Shown here: positions 54,774 through 64,000 of the stretch, piece by piece
How the letters are laid out: every line of letters starts with the position of its first letter
How positions within the stretch are numbered: position 1 is the first letter of the stretch
From: Candidatus Zixiibacteriota bacterium
GTDB lineage: Bacteria; Zixibacteria; MSB-5A5; UBA10806; 4484-95
Direction: 5' to 3'
Assembly (NCBI GenBank): GCA_024231855.1
Contig: JAAEQD010000180.1
Span: 1-64,000, forward strand
DNA: 64,000 bases
The notes under the pieces: model-generated
The model's database searches: none
Seen by the model: only the letters and a program-made list of their open reading frames with translations
What the model was told of the DNA's origin: nothing
Program-made: the position numbers and the translations under genes

Positions 54774-57650
54774 ATGCGGAAAACCTTCAAACATATGGCA
54801 CTAATCATCGCGATACTGACATCATCTTTGTATGCGTCCGAAATCCCTGATTTTCTGGCAAAAGCGGACGGCGAAATCGAAGTTGTTATGAAGATAACGG
54901 AAGGCCCGGAAGCCCGCGCTAAAATGGGAATTCTGCAGAAAAACAATATCCCCAGACCCGAGAGACACCGCCTTATCGTCAATCACCTCAAAGGCCAAAT
55001 CCTGAGTTCCCAGTTATCGCTTTTAGATATCATTGCGGCCAATGGCGATAATGTGAAATCCTATAAAAGTTTCTGGATTAGCAATGCTATTTACCTCAAG
55101 GGAGATGCCGAATTTATCCGTCAACTGGCGCATAGGAATGATGTTGAATATGTATTCAGAAATCTACCCCTGGTTCTTGTCGAGCCGGTGGCATCCGAGG
55201 TATCCGAATCAGGCGTCATTGGCGCCGAACCCGGCTTGGATATCATAGGCGCCCGGCAGGCATGGCAAATGGGCTTAACAGGCGACGGCCGCATCGTGTG
55301 TAATATTGATACCGGCGTCGATGCCGACCATCCGGCTCTGACCTCATCATGGCGTGGTGCAAATGGCGCTACAGTCGCCGAAAGCTGGTTTGATCCTTAT
55401 ACGAGTACGAGCTATCCTATCGATAGCCGCGGCCACGGTACACATACAATGGGAACTATGGTTGGCGTAGATGGTGTTGATACAGTGGGAATTGCGGTGG
55501 GGGCGCAGTGGATAGCCGCTGGTGTTGTTGATCGTGGCGGAAGTATCGACCGCACGATCTCGGATATCCTCTCAGCTTTTGAATGGGCCGCTGATCCCGA
55601 TGGAGACCCCACCACTATAGATGATATGCCGGATGTGATTAATAACTCATGGGGAGTTCCGGCGGGTTTTTATGGCCCTTGCGATATGACTTTTTGGGAT
55701 GCTATTGATAACCTGGAAGCGCTTGGCATAGTTTGCGTTTTCGCGGCCGGCAATGAAGGACCAACATCTTCAACTATGAGGACCCCGGCCGATAGGATAA
55801 CATCGCAATTTAACTCTTTTTCGGTGGGGGCAATTGACGCGAATACAATGGAAGTAGCAAGTTTCTCATCACGTGGACCATCAGGTTGTGATGGTCAGAC
55901 GATCAAGCCGGAAATCACTGCCCCCGGGGCCGCGATAAGATCATGCGGCAACAACGGCGGCTATGTAACCAAGTCCGGCACATCGATGGCTGCGCCTCAT
56001 ATTTCCGGAGTAGTGGCCTTACTTCGCCAATTTAATCCTGATGCCACGGTAGAACAGATAAAACAGGCTATGATGGCAGGCGCGGACGACTTGGGCGATC
56101 CTGGTGAAGACAATGATTATGGCTACGGCCTGTTGAACATCATGAATTCGCTCTATCATATGCCGCCTCCTGGCAATCCTTTCATACGCTTAATATCCGT
56201 AAATGTGGAAGATAATCAAAACGGCATGGCCGATCCGGGCGAACAAATAAGCTTCAATCTGGTTCTGGAAAATCTTGGTTCCGATGGCTATGTTGATGTA
56301 CAGCTTGGATGCCAGGCGCCAGATGTCGAAATCCATGATAACTATATCGATCTTGGCTTTGTAGGGCATCACGATTCATTATCACAAGGCGCGTTTAGCC
56401 TGACTATACCTGTGAATATCGGTGATGATCATACTATGGAGTTCAGCCTGACATTCTCTTCAGGTTCATCGACTAATTCGTACGATTTCTCAATCGTTAT
56501 CGGCGATAACGTTGTAACTGAGATTGCTACGATTAACACGGGAACCCTGGAGATGAGTTTCTCGAATAGCGGCCAATTCGGACTGGGTGAAAATTCAATC
56601 AATCCTTCAGGTGGTGTAGGTTTCAGATATCCGGTCGGTTCGGTTGATTTCATGAAAGAAGCGGCTCTCATGTTATCCGTCGATGATCGAATTAGCGATG
56701 CCGCCCGCGATGAACAGAGCCTTCCCGATAATGATTTTGCGCCAACCGCCGACGGCCAACCATTTGTCGATTATCCGGGGAATTACGCTGATTACGATGG
56801 ATTCGCGATTTATTCGGATTCGGCCGCGGAAGAGCCGATAGGTTTGCTCGTCGATCAAAAGTGCTTCGCCTGGGATACGGGTTCCAAGTTTATTATCGTT
56901 GAATTCACTATTCAAAACATTTCAGGCTCATATCTTAACAATTTACGCGTCGGCATGTTTTGTGACTGGGATTTAGCGCTCACATCGGGAATCGATGATA
57001 TTGTCGATTATGAGGATGTTTTCTCCCTTGGCTACATGCAAGACGATCCTACCGGATGGTGCATAGGTGTTAGGTCCATTACCGATTACCCAAGTTCTTA
57101 TCGGGCAATTGATAATCAACAGGCTCTGGCCGATGGTTTTTCCGAAGCTGAAAAAATTCAATTTATGGCTGATGGTTTCAACCAGGTTCAATATTCGCGG
57201 CCCGGCGATTATTCACATCTTCTAACCGTTGGGCCTTATAATCTTGCTAATGGGGAATCGGAAGTAGTCGCTTTCGCGTTTGTCGTGGGCGAATCACTCG
57301 ATGAAATCACGACACAGGCCGAAATGGCTTTCATTATGTACCCGCAATTAACCAGGCTGCGCGATGAACTATCTTCAATGCCGAATGATATCAGGCTTTC
57401 CCAGAATTATCCCAATCCCTTTAATAATTTGACAGCTATCAATCTATTTTCGACCGAACCCTCGCAACTCGGGATTTATGATGTTACCGGCCGTCAGGTG
57501 AAATTGATCGATATCGCGTCTGCCGGATTTAATCAGGTGATTTGGGACGGCAAAAACGACAGGGGGGAAGATGTTGTGTCGGGCGTATATTTGTATAGAA
57601 TTGTAAACGGTAACGATAATATTCGAAGAAAAATGATATTTCTAAAGTGA
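54774..57650 (+). CDS. Secreted subtilisin-like (S8) protease with T9SS sorting domain
   Basis: This is a 958-residue exported serine endopeptidase. It has a signal peptide (about 1-21), an inhibitor-I9-like propeptide (about 32-138) and an S8 domain (about 155-455). The full catalytic set is Asp179 (NIDTGVDADHP), His221 (GHGTHTMGT), oxyanion Asn327 (FAAGNEGP) and Ser404 (GTSMAAPHISG). A beta-sandwich domain follows (about 465-580), then a less defined domain (580-860) and the sorting domain (about 873-958, NYPNPFNN to MIFLK). It differs from the other protease in the cluster by lacking FG-GAP blades. AAGGAGATT precedes the ATG. No terminator was seen after it. Confidence 0.92.
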   Translation: MRKTFKHMALIIAILTSSLYASEIPDFLAKADGEIEVVMKITEGPEARAKMGILQKNNIPRPERHRLIVNHLKGQILSSQLSLLDIIAANGDNVKSYKSFWISNAIYLKGDAEFIRQLAHRNDVEYVFRNLPLVLVEPVASEVSESGVIGAEPGLDIIGARQAWQMGLTGDGRIVCNIDTGVDADHPALTSSWRGANGATVAESWFDPYTSTSYPIDSRGHGTHTMGTMVGVDGVDTVGIAVGAQWIAAGVVDRGGSIDRTISDILSAFEWAADPDGDPTTIDDMPDVINNSWGVPAGFYGPCDMTFWDAIDNLEALGIVCVFAAGNEGPTSSTMRTPADRITSQFNSFSVGAIDANTMEVASFSSRGPSGCDGQTIKPEITAPGAAIRSCGNNGGYVTKSGTSMAAPHISGVVALLRQFNPDATVEQIKQAMMAGADDLGDPGEDNDYGYGLLNIMNSLYHMPPPGNPFIRLISVNVEDNQNGMADPGEQISFNLVLENLGSDGYVDVQLGCQAPDVEIHDNYIDLGFVGHHDSLSQGAFSLTIPVNIGDDHTMEFSLTFSSGSSTNSYDFSIVIGDNVVTEIATINTGTLEMSFSNSGQFGLGENSINPSGGVGFRYPVGSVDFMKEAALMLSVDDRISDAARDEQSLPDNDFAPTADGQPFVDYPGNYADYDGFAIYSDSAAEEPIGLLVDQKCFAWDTGSKFIIVEFTIQNISGSYLNNLRVGMFCDWDLALTSGIDDIVDYEDVFSLGYMQDDPTGWCIGVRSITDYPSSYRAIDNQQALADGFSEAEKIQFMADGFNQVQYSRPGDYSHLLTVGPYNLANGESEVVAFAFVVGESLDEITTQAEMAFIMYPQLTRLRDELSSMPNDIRLSQNYPNPFNNLTAINLFSTEPSQLGIYDVTGRQVKLIDIASAGFNQVIWDGKNDRGEDVVSGVYLYRIVNGNDNIRRKMIFLK

Positions 57651-57676
57651 TTTTTTGGGTAATGTCATTATTGTAA

Positions 57677-57705
57677 TTGACAAAAAAATATATGTGCATT
57701 ATCTA
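57677..57705 (+). promoter_or_regulatory. Sigma70-type promoter
   Basis: TTGACA at 57677-57682, a 17-base spacer, and TATCTA at 57700-57705, giving a leader of about 145 bases to the ATG at 57859. Confidence 0.6.
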
Positions 57706-57858
57706 TGTACGGAAGTAATTGAGGTAAAATGATAAAACCTAATATAACCTATATAACAGGAACTAGTAATCAGGTAAAACTAAAACAGGAAAGGGGTGAA
57801 TAGTAACCAGAAACAAATTTCTTGTGTCGTTGCATTAATAAGTAAAAGGAGTAATGAA

Positions 57859-60144
57859 ATGAAAAAAGCGTTAGTTATTTTTGTTTTAGCTATGTTTTGG
57901 TGCAGCTTTGCTTTAGCCACCGACGCGTTTCTTAGCAAAAACATGCCAGTCGACAAGGAATTAAATATCACGATTCCTTCATATGCGGCGGAAATACCCG
58001 CTGATATGGTAACTGATACTGAAGAGTATTGTGCATCCACATATACCAATATGACCGATGACTGGATTACCTATGTTGAATTCAATACGATCGCCAACCA
58101 AACCGAACAGGACGGCCCATCAAGCTATGGTGATTACACCGATCTTGAGACAGTCGTTGAGGGCGGTGCTACATACACTCTTACCGTGACTTTCTTCTCT
58201 GATGGTAGTTGGACAGAGCATGTGCGGGCCTGGATCGATTGGAACATGGATGAGATATTCGATGTAGAGGAAAGCTACTATCTGGGTAGCGGCGTCGATG
58301 CCACGTTGACAATCGATATCGAAGTCCCGATGGGCGGCCCCGAGGGCGCTACGGTTCTCCGTGTTATCGAGCAGTACAGCACCGATCCCGGCGCTGATGG
58401 CGCCTGCGATGGCCAGGGCAACCATACTGCGATTTATGGCGAAACCGAAGATTATACCGTTATAGTTGGCGAAGCGGGTCCTTGTGACGTCGTTTGCCCG
58501 CCTGAAGGCATTGAGGAAGGCGAAGATGATTGCGGCGATGAATACGTCGATACTTACAACGGCGGCTGCAACTCCGATCCTAGCATTTTCCAGGATATCG
58601 CCCCCGGTCAGACAATATGTGGTACTTCCGGAACATACCTGGTTGCTGAAGTCCAGAACCGTGACACCGATTGGTTCACCTTCACTCCGGAATACGAAGG
58701 TCCGATAACTTTTGAAGTGGAAGCCGAATTTAATGTACTTATCTTCGTGATCGATGCCGGTACAGGCAACTGCGAAGATCTGGAAATCATCTCCAATATT
58801 ACCGGCGAGCCTTGCGTAGAGATCAGCCTTACGCACGTTCCGACCCCCGGTCAGGAATATTGGTATTGGGTTGGACCTTCCGAATTCACCGGTTGGGACT
58901 GTCCGCTTGAATATAACGCTACTTTAACTCAGGAAGATCCTCCTCTGGGTGGTGAAGATTGTGAAAGCGCTGTCGTAATTGATACCCCGCTGCCATATCA
59001 GGCAACTGGTAATACTTGCGATTATCTTGATGATTGCGAATTGACCGGAAGCAATGATAATTCCGATGTTATCTTTGAATTGACAGTTGAAGAAGAAATG
59101 ACAATCATTTGTTCTTTGGTTGGTTCTGAATATGACACCAAAATCGGTGTTTTCATGACTGATTGCTGCAGTGGCGCCGGTACCGAATTCCTTTACAACG
59201 ATGATTTCGACGGTCTGCAATCTCAGGTTGAAGGCGTCTTCATGCCTGGCGTTTACTATGTCGTCGTTGATGGTTACAGCTCCGCTTGCGGTAACTTCCT
59301 CTTGAATATCTCCGAAGGCGAACCTCCGCCGCCGCCGGCCTGCGACCAGTCTTATATCGGCCCGGATGATAGCTGGAACTTCGTTACCAGTGACGTCGAA
59401 GTTGGACCGTACAAAGTTTATGATAACTTCTTCTGCGAAGATGAGACCCAAATCTGTGGTATGACCTGGTGGGGCTTAGACCTCGAATATAATTCCGGAT
59501 GGTTTGAGTGCGATGAAGTCGAACCTGAATTTGAAATCTCATTCTATCCCGATCTTGGCAATGCTCCGGATTATGGCAATCCGACTTGCACTTTCTACGT
59601 GACGCCGAATAGAACCAATACTGGTATCATGTATGGTGGTTCCTATGAACTTATCGAGTACCAGGTTGATTTCGACGAGTGCTGCCAGGTTAATGGCGGT
59701 TGGGTTTCGGTTCAAGGTATGACATTCGATGGCTGTTCATTCCTCTGGGCTGCTTCCTTCGACGGCGACGCCTTATCTTACCAGGAACAGAACGGTTCAC
59801 CGGTGGTGTCTGATGCCGACCTTTCACGTGAGTTCGATTTCATGACCTCAATCGACGAAACCGAATTACTGCCGACTCAGATCGATATGCTGGCCAACTA
59901 TCCTAACCCGTTCAACGCTCAGACCAAGATTGCCTTCTCGCTCAAGGAGAGCGGCAATGTCTCGATCGAAATCTATGACGTTCTCGGTCGCCGCATCGAC
60001 AGACTCGAAATGGGTCATCTCAGCAACACTGAGATTCATACGGTCGATTATGATGCCGGAAACCTGGCCACTGGCGTATACTTCTACAGCCTGATGGTTG
60101 ATGGCGAAAAGAGAGCTTCCGAAAGGTTCAGCTTACTCAAATAG
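57859..60144 (+). CDS. Secreted GEVED-domain, Cys-rich protein with T9SS sorting domain
   Basis: The ATG at 57859 follows AAAAGGAG and starts a signal peptide (MKKALVIFVLAMF); the frame is open from 57796. Of 761 residues, about 38-203 form a GEVED-type domain (EEYCASTYTN, RAWIDWNMDEIFDVEE, GETEDYTV). Two PPC-like beta domains follow, about 225-355 (DTDWFTFTPEYEGPITFEVEA) and about 365-495 (DVIFELTVEEEMTIICSLVGSEYDTKIGVF). A Cys-rich beta domain comes next (about 500-650), then the NYPNPFN sorting domain (about 675-761). Many paired cysteines suggest extracytoplasmic folding with disulphides. Codon usage is GC-rich and regular, consistent with high expression. No catalytic site visible. Confidence 0.83.
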   Translation: MKKALVIFVLAMFWCSFALATDAFLSKNMPVDKELNITIPSYAAEIPADMVTDTEEYCASTYTNMTDDWITYVEFNTIANQTEQDGPSSYGDYTDLETVVEGGATYTLTVTFFSDGSWTEHVRAWIDWNMDEIFDVEESYYLGSGVDATLTIDIEVPMGGPEGATVLRVIEQYSTDPGADGACDGQGNHTAIYGETEDYTVIVGEAGPCDVVCPPEGIEEGEDDCGDEYVDTYNGGCNSDPSIFQDIAPGQTICGTSGTYLVAEVQNRDTDWFTFTPEYEGPITFEVEAEFNVLIFVIDAGTGNCEDLEIISNITGEPCVEISLTHVPTPGQEYWYWVGPSEFTGWDCPLEYNATLTQEDPPLGGEDCESAVVIDTPLPYQATGNTCDYLDDCELTGSNDNSDVIFELTVEEEMTIICSLVGSEYDTKIGVFMTDCCSGAGTEFLYNDDFDGLQSQVEGVFMPGVYYVVVDGYSSACGNFLLNISEGEPPPPPACDQSYIGPDDSWNFVTSDVEVGPYKVYDNFFCEDETQICGMTWWGLDLEYNSGWFECDEVEPEFEISFYPDLGNAPDYGNPTCTFYVTPNRTNTGIMYGGSYELIEYQVDFDECCQVNGGWVSVQGMTFDGCSFLWAASFDGDALSYQEQNGSPVVSDADLSREFDFMTSIDETELLPTQIDMLANYPNPFNAQTKIAFSLKESGNVSIEIYDVLGRRIDRLEMGHLSNTEIHTVDYDAGNLATGVYFYSLMVDGEKRASERFSLLK

Positions 60145-60175
60145 TAATCACGTTTCTCTCTAATAGTTGTTTTTC

Positions 60176-60213
60176 AAAGCAGCGTCACAATTCAGTGACG
60201 CTGCTTTATTTAT
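60176..60213 (+). terminator. Rho-independent terminator
   Basis: A 13-bp stem, AAAGCAGCGTCAC (60176-60188) with GTGACGCTGCTTT (60195-60207), a six-base loop and an ATTTATT tail. Confidence 0.9.
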
Positions 60214-60363
60214 TGTGAAGCCACAGTCTTAGTTTTTACTTTACAGATATTAGATATCAATATATGTTGAATACGGATAGAAAGTCGTGGAGGTTTTTAT
60301 GATCTGACGCGATTGGAATACCATGAACCGGTTAGATAATAATAACAAGACCGGGAGGAATCG

Positions 60364-62037
60364 ATGAACTCGCTTGTTTTAGTGGCAATAATGATTGCCT
60401 GGCTGATAACTGCTTATAGGATATATGGAAAATTCATCGAGAAGCATCTTATAGATCCTAGCGATAATAAGCCTACACCCGCTCACGCGCAAAACGATGG
60501 CGTCGATTATTCCCCCGCTAAAACACCGCTTTTATTCGGCCATCATTTCTCCTCGATTGCCGGCGCCGGTCCGATTGTCGGGCCGCTTATCGGCGTGCTG
60601 TATTTCGGCTGGCTGGTGTCGGTGCTCTGGATCGCTATCGGCTCGGTTTTCATGGGCGCCGTGCATGATTACCTGGCGCTGATGATATCGGTGCGAAGCC
60701 GTGGTAATTCGATCAGTTACACCGCCGAACAAACGCTCGGAAAAGTCTCCCGTTTAGTTTTTTCGATATTTCTCTGGTTGGCCCTGGTTCTGGTTGTGGC
60801 GATTTTCGCCGTTGTAGCGGCTCAAACATTCATCGCTCGCCCCGGTATCGTGATTCCGACATTCGGTTTGATATTCGTGGCCATATTATTTGGCTACACT
60901 GCCTATCGGCTCAAGTGGCCGATTGCTATCGGTACGGTTTTGGCACTCGGCCTGGTTGGCCTATTATTATATATAGGGGAGATGCTGCCGATTGTTTTGC
61001 CTGAAACGGTTCTGGGCCTGGCCGCGTCTAAAGTATGGTTCTGGATATTGATGTTGTATTGCTTGCTGGCATCAACGATACCTGTCTGGGTACTGCTTCA
61101 ACCGCGCGATTACATCTCATCGTGGCTATTATACATCGGCATGGGCCTGGGCTTTCTGGGCTTGATCGTGGCCCATCCTCAGGTAGCCAGCCCGGCCTAC
61201 GTTGCCTGGTCAACCGATAAAGGACCATTATGGCCGATGCTGTTCGTGCTGATCGCCTGCGGCGCGGTTTCCGGTTTTCATTCGCTTGTCTCAGGCGGCA
61301 CATCCTCCAAGCAGTTAGATAAGGAATCGCTGGGCTTGCGTATCGGTTACGGCGCGATGCTTACCGAAGCCGCCCTTGCGTCGTTGGTGGTTGCCATCGC
61401 TACCGGCGTACTGATCTGGGATCCCACGGCGGCCAAATCGGCGCTGGGTTATCAGTACCTGATGGGATCAGGCGGCGGCCCGATCGTCGCCTTCTCGACA
61501 GGTTTCGGCAAACTGGTTTCCAGCCTGCCGTCGATAACGCTGGTAGCCGGGATGTATATCGGTATGCTGATGTTAAACGCGTTCGTTATAACCACGCTCG
61601 ATACGGCTACCCGCCTGGGACGGTTCATCCTCGTCGAATCACTGGGCGAGAAATTCAAACCCGTAAACAACAGGTTCGTCGCGGCATTGATTACCGTGCT
61701 AGCGGCAGCATTCTTCGGCGCCGGCGGCGGCTACAAGACTATCTGGCCGGTATTCGGCGCGGCCAATCAGTTAGTCGCGGCCCTGGCCCTAATCGTAATC
61801 TCGGCCTATCTCGTCGGCATCAAGAAGCCCCGTATCTACACGCTGATTCCGGCGATCTTCATGACAGTCACAACAATCAGCGCCCTGATCTTCCTGATGA
61901 TCGGTTTTATCAAAGCCGGCAATATCACCTTGGCCACTGTCTCGATCATCTTGGTCACTCTGGCCCTATACATGATCTGGGAAGCCAGGGGAGTGTTGCT
62001 GTTTGTGAGGGGCGGGGGAGAGAAGAATATCGTATAA
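60364..62037 (+). CDS. cstA: Carbon starvation protein A (CstA) family transporter
   Basis: This 557-residue polytopic inner-membrane transporter belongs to the family that includes peptide and pyruvate importers induced by carbon limitation. The family pattern is clear: TPLLFGHHFSSIAGAGPIVGP near 52-72, FMGAVHDYLALMISVRSRG near 96-114, SGFHSLVSGGTSSKQL near 300-315 and TLDTATRLGRFILVE near 414-428. It has about 15 hydrophobic segments. It is shorter than Escherichia coli CstA (about 700 residues) and matches the short form common outside enterobacteria. GGGAGGAATCG precedes the ATG. Monocistronic by appearance. The actual substrate here is not known. Confidence 0.92.
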   Translation: MNSLVLVAIMIAWLITAYRIYGKFIEKHLIDPSDNKPTPAHAQNDGVDYSPAKTPLLFGHHFSSIAGAGPIVGPLIGVLYFGWLVSVLWIAIGSVFMGAVHDYLALMISVRSRGNSISYTAEQTLGKVSRLVFSIFLWLALVLVVAIFAVVAAQTFIARPGIVIPTFGLIFVAILFGYTAYRLKWPIAIGTVLALGLVGLLLYIGEMLPIVLPETVLGLAASKVWFWILMLYCLLASTIPVWVLLQPRDYISSWLLYIGMGLGFLGLIVAHPQVASPAYVAWSTDKGPLWPMLFVLIACGAVSGFHSLVSGGTSSKQLDKESLGLRIGYGAMLTEAALASLVVAIATGVLIWDPTAAKSALGYQYLMGSGGGPIVAFSTGFGKLVSSLPSITLVAGMYIGMLMLNAFVITTLDTATRLGRFILVESLGEKFKPVNNRFVAALITVLAAAFFGAGGGYKTIWPVFGAANQLVAALALIVISAYLVGIKKPRIYTLIPAIFMTVTTISALIFLMIGFIKAGNITLATVSIILVTLALYMIWEARGVLLFVRGGGEKNIV

Positions 62038-62177
62038 GCAGGTATCTTAAGAAATAATTATCTGAATTTCTTGCATTTCAAATTAAATTAAGATATAATT
62101 GGAGATACTGTAGGGGAGCAATGTAAAAGTGAGGCTATAATGATTACTACATATAATTACAGTATATAATAATCGTG

Positions 62178-62864
62178 ATGATGAACGAATTTGAACAACA
62201 AGTCCAATCTCCATATCAGAAGTTTAGAGCGTTCATTGCGAAGAAACCAGTTAAGTATTCTATAAGGATAGCCTATGCTATTCTTAATTTATATTTAATC
62301 GGTTATCTATGGTCGACAATTGATAATCGGGTGGCAACACTAACAGGATTCTCACTTAGTAATTTAGCTAAATATATCTACCAACCACACACCGCTGAGG
62401 TAGGTGGAAGGGAGTTCAAGCTTCCATCAGGTTTCTTTGTATACGATGAACCAACCGATAAAAACAATCTATTCCTATGGTTTGCTATTGATATAAATGC
62501 TTCAATGCTGATATACAAAGAGTATTATGAAAAAGAAAACGCGTCTTACTCTGATACCTGCTATAAGTGGTTTAAACGTTTGTCTATTGAAGGTTCTTTA
62601 AATCAAGTAAATAATGTTATAGCGAAGTATAGATATGGTGATTATGATGTCTTCATGAGTCGTGATTATAAATTTGGAACCGGGAAAGTTTATTTGATTG
62701 ATTATGATGCTTGTATCCCGGAAAAACGAATATATTTCAAATACAACCAATGGTCTATATTTAAAAAAGATTTTAAGTACTTTAAAAAATTAGTAGAAGA
62801 TATTTGTTTAAAAGATACTGAAGGCGAATTTGTATTCCAGGGATATATTTCTAATGATGAGTAA
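62178..62864 (+). CDS. Membrane-anchored protein of unknown function
   Basis: I do not recognise this 228-residue protein. One hydrophobic segment lies near 27-48, followed by a polar, Tyr- and Lys-rich domain of about 175 residues (VGGREFKLPSGFFVYDEP, YKWFKRLSIEGSLNQV). It is strongly AT-rich compared with cstA before it. Three adjacent starts are possible (GTG 62175, ATG 62178, ATG 62181); none has a clear ribosome site. The next gene overlaps its 3-prime end, so the two probably form an operon. The domain arrangement resembles that of the next protein and they may be distant paralogues. Confidence 0.65.
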   Translation: MMNEFEQQVQSPYQKFRAFIAKKPVKYSIRIAYAILNLYLIGYLWSTIDNRVATLTGFSLSNLAKYIYQPHTAEVGGREFKLPSGFFVYDEPTDKNNLFLWFAIDINASMLIYKEYYEKENASYSDTCYKWFKRLSIEGSLNQVNNVIAKYRYGDYDVFMSRDYKFGTGKVYLIDYDACIPEKRIYFKYNQWSIFKKDFKYFKKLVEDICLKDTEGEFVFQGYISNDE

Positions 62865-63420
62865 GGTTCTTAAATTTCTATGCTCATGGAGATTTACTCT
62901 TGTACTTATAGTTTTAATAGTTATTTCATTCATTTCAATTGCCTACCAGCACGTAGTAATATACTTATTGGCTGATCGAGTTTCGGATAAAACCACTCTT
63001 CAAATTGGCTCAAATGTAATAAATACAGTTGAAAGTAAGATATTTTTCGAAGATTATTTTGATAACAGCGATAGTTTAAATATTGCCGGTTTAATTAGTA
63101 AGGATTATACTTGTGTAATAAGCGGAATAAATTGGTATACTGGTGGTAATATTCAGGATTATGCTGATAGCTTGCATGAAATACAGAGATTTAGGGAATC
63201 TGAACGGGAGTATTCTGAAAACACCTATGAGGTCGCCGGTGATACTATCTACTACTATCAGCAGAAATCGAACTTTATAACTGCTATTATACTAAATCCG
63301 AAGAGGAATATATATTTAGAGACAATGTATTTAACCGACTCTGAAGAGAAAGTTAAAAACCTGGTAAATGAAATGATATACTACAATCAGAAAAACGTAA
63401 CTTGGAAAGAGCTGCAGTAA
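62854..63420 (+). CDS. Membrane-anchored protein of unknown function, coupled to preceding gene
   Basis: This 188-residue protein has one transmembrane segment near 13-35 (FTLVLIVLIVISFISIAY) and a polar C-terminal domain of about 150 residues, probably outside the cytoplasm. Its ATG lies 11 bases inside the preceding gene, indicating translational coupling. A second ATG is at 62857, and an in-frame TTG at 62830 is less likely. AT-rich like its partner. No known domain or motif recognised; the presence of two similarly built, coupled small anchored proteins is the only functional hint. Confidence 0.65.
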   Translation: MMSKVLKFLCSWRFTLVLIVLIVISFISIAYQHVVIYLLADRVSDKTTLQIGSNVINTVESKIFFEDYFDNSDSLNIAGLISKDYTCVISGINWYTGGNIQDYADSLHEIQRFRESEREYSENTYEVAGDTIYYYQQKSNFITAIILNPKRNIYLETMYLTDSEEKVKNLVNEMIYYNQKNVTWKELQ

Positions 63421-63503
63421 AAGGGCGCGTTTCCACGCTTTATTCTAATTACCTCTTCCCATGATCATCAATCGAATATAAGCCCCGGCATATGATAAAT
63501 ACC

Positions 63504-64000
63504 CTAAGGCTCAACCCCCGGTGGATAATAAATATAGTCAAAAATCGCTACTGAACCGGGGCCGCCGCTAAATTTCAATAAGGTCAAATGGGCCGAGCCG
63601 CCGTCGGCGGTTTTAATTATATAGGTTTTGCCCTTTGTAAGCGGCTTTGTCTGCTCGAATTTGCTCGCTTTATCCAATCTGAAATCGATAAGCGACTCGC
63701 GCAGACTCGAATGCAATCTGGATGGACTCGATATCCCGGCTTTTTCCCTGGTCGCGTAGATATAGAAATCGTTATCGAAATCGCGAGCGGGTGTATATTT
63801 CTCTTTGGCAAAACTATAACCGCTCTCCGAAGTCGCGTGATTGGTTGAAATTTCCAATTTTCCCCTTAACAGCGGTATGAATGAAACGCGCCCGGATACA
63901 TCAGACAGGCTGCCGTCAATCATAACCGTTCTGACATACGCGTAATATCTTTCGCCATTTTCAAGCCGCGATAATTCGTAAGTTTCCCGCGTAATATCAC
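63504..64000 (-). CDS. C-terminal part of a fibronectin-III-like protein (truncated by window edge)
   Basis: The minus-strand frame is open from the right edge (first complete codon at 63998) to the stop at 63504, so the true start is beyond the window. The visible 164 residues open with a strand pattern typical of the end of a fibronectin-III domain (YELSRLENGERYYAYVRTV). A beta-rich domain follows, with FDNDFYIYATREKAGI, KTYIIKTADGGSAHLTLLKF and a C-terminal FDYIYYPPGVEP. The second part resembles the HmuY-like or ligand-binding beta domains of FCB surface lipoproteins, but this is weak. No sorting module is seen at its C-terminus. Confidence 0.65.
   Translation of the reverse strand, partial: DITRETYELSRLENGERYYAYVRTVMIDGSLSDVSGRVSFIPLLRGKLEISTNHATSESGYSFAKEKYTPARDFDNDFYIYATREKAGISSPSRLHSSLRESLIDFRLDKASKFEQTKPLTKGKTYIIKTADGGSAHLTLLKFSGGPGSVAIFDYIYYPPGVEP

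Noticed and set aside
58120-58836. 238-codon open frame on the minus strand inside the GEVED-domain gene
   Set aside because: Antisense shadow of a long, GC-regular coding sequence; the forward protein has clear domains and a signal peptide.
58924-59451. 175-codon minus-strand frame inside the same gene
   Set aside because: Same reason: a frame shadow with low-complexity composition and no start signals.

Overview
The window looks like a chromosomal segment from a Gram-negative bacterium of the Fibrobacteres-Chlorobi-Bacteroidetes (FCB) side of the tree. A Zixibacteria-like lineage is my best guess. The reasons are five secreted proteins with C-terminal NYPNPFN (FlgD-like, type IX secretion type A) sorting domains, a lipopolysaccharide-type heptosyltransferase, many secreted beta-helix and beta-propeller proteins, and a dockerin-like C-terminal module used over and over. 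No rRNA, tRNA, transposase, integrase or CRISPR array was recognised. The species assignment is inference.

Region 1 (1-33508) is a one-direction array of secreted-protein genes. Twelve of them, counting one truncated at the left edge, end in the same roughly 100-residue module: two EF-hand/dockerin-like halves followed by an invariant tail ending GWPNCE. The N-terminal parts differ: M6 metalloprotease, a four-fold Cys-rich repeat protein, parallel beta-helices, SBBP beta-propellers with carboxypeptidase-regulatory-like domains, a WxxTYG propeller and an FG-GAP propeller. Many genes have their own near-consensus sigma70 promoter. A DUF4438-like gene and a zinc alcohol dehydrogenase sit between the first and second module genes.

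Region 2 (33782-38433) holds a small four-helix membrane protein and then, on the minus strand, a strikingly AT-rich two-gene operon: a SIR2-domain protein with intact NADase-type motifs, translationally coupled to a 1072-residue, probably all-helical protein that I do not recognise. This is the best candidate for a new antiviral (NAD-depletion) system.

Region 3 (38566-46337) is more housekeeping: a ferredoxin and geranylgeranyl-reductase pair, ribosomal protein S20, MurJ, a TPR protein, a GT9 heptosyltransferase, a REP-like repeat cluster, and a GT39-like membrane glycosyltransferase fused to TPRs.

Region 4 (46656-60144) is a second secreted-protein cluster of two subtilisin-like proteases and three other exoproteins. 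All five carry NYPNPFN sorting domains and none has the dockerin-like module. Four of the five genes end in strong terminators.

Region 5 (60364-64000) has a CstA-type transporter, two AT-rich membrane-anchored proteins of unknown function, and a truncated fibronectin-III-like gene running off the right edge.

Functionally, most of the window is about what this cell exports. Two groups of surface or secreted proteins use two different C-terminal modules and sit in separate gene blocks, with envelope biosynthesis genes and an acquired defence-like island between them.
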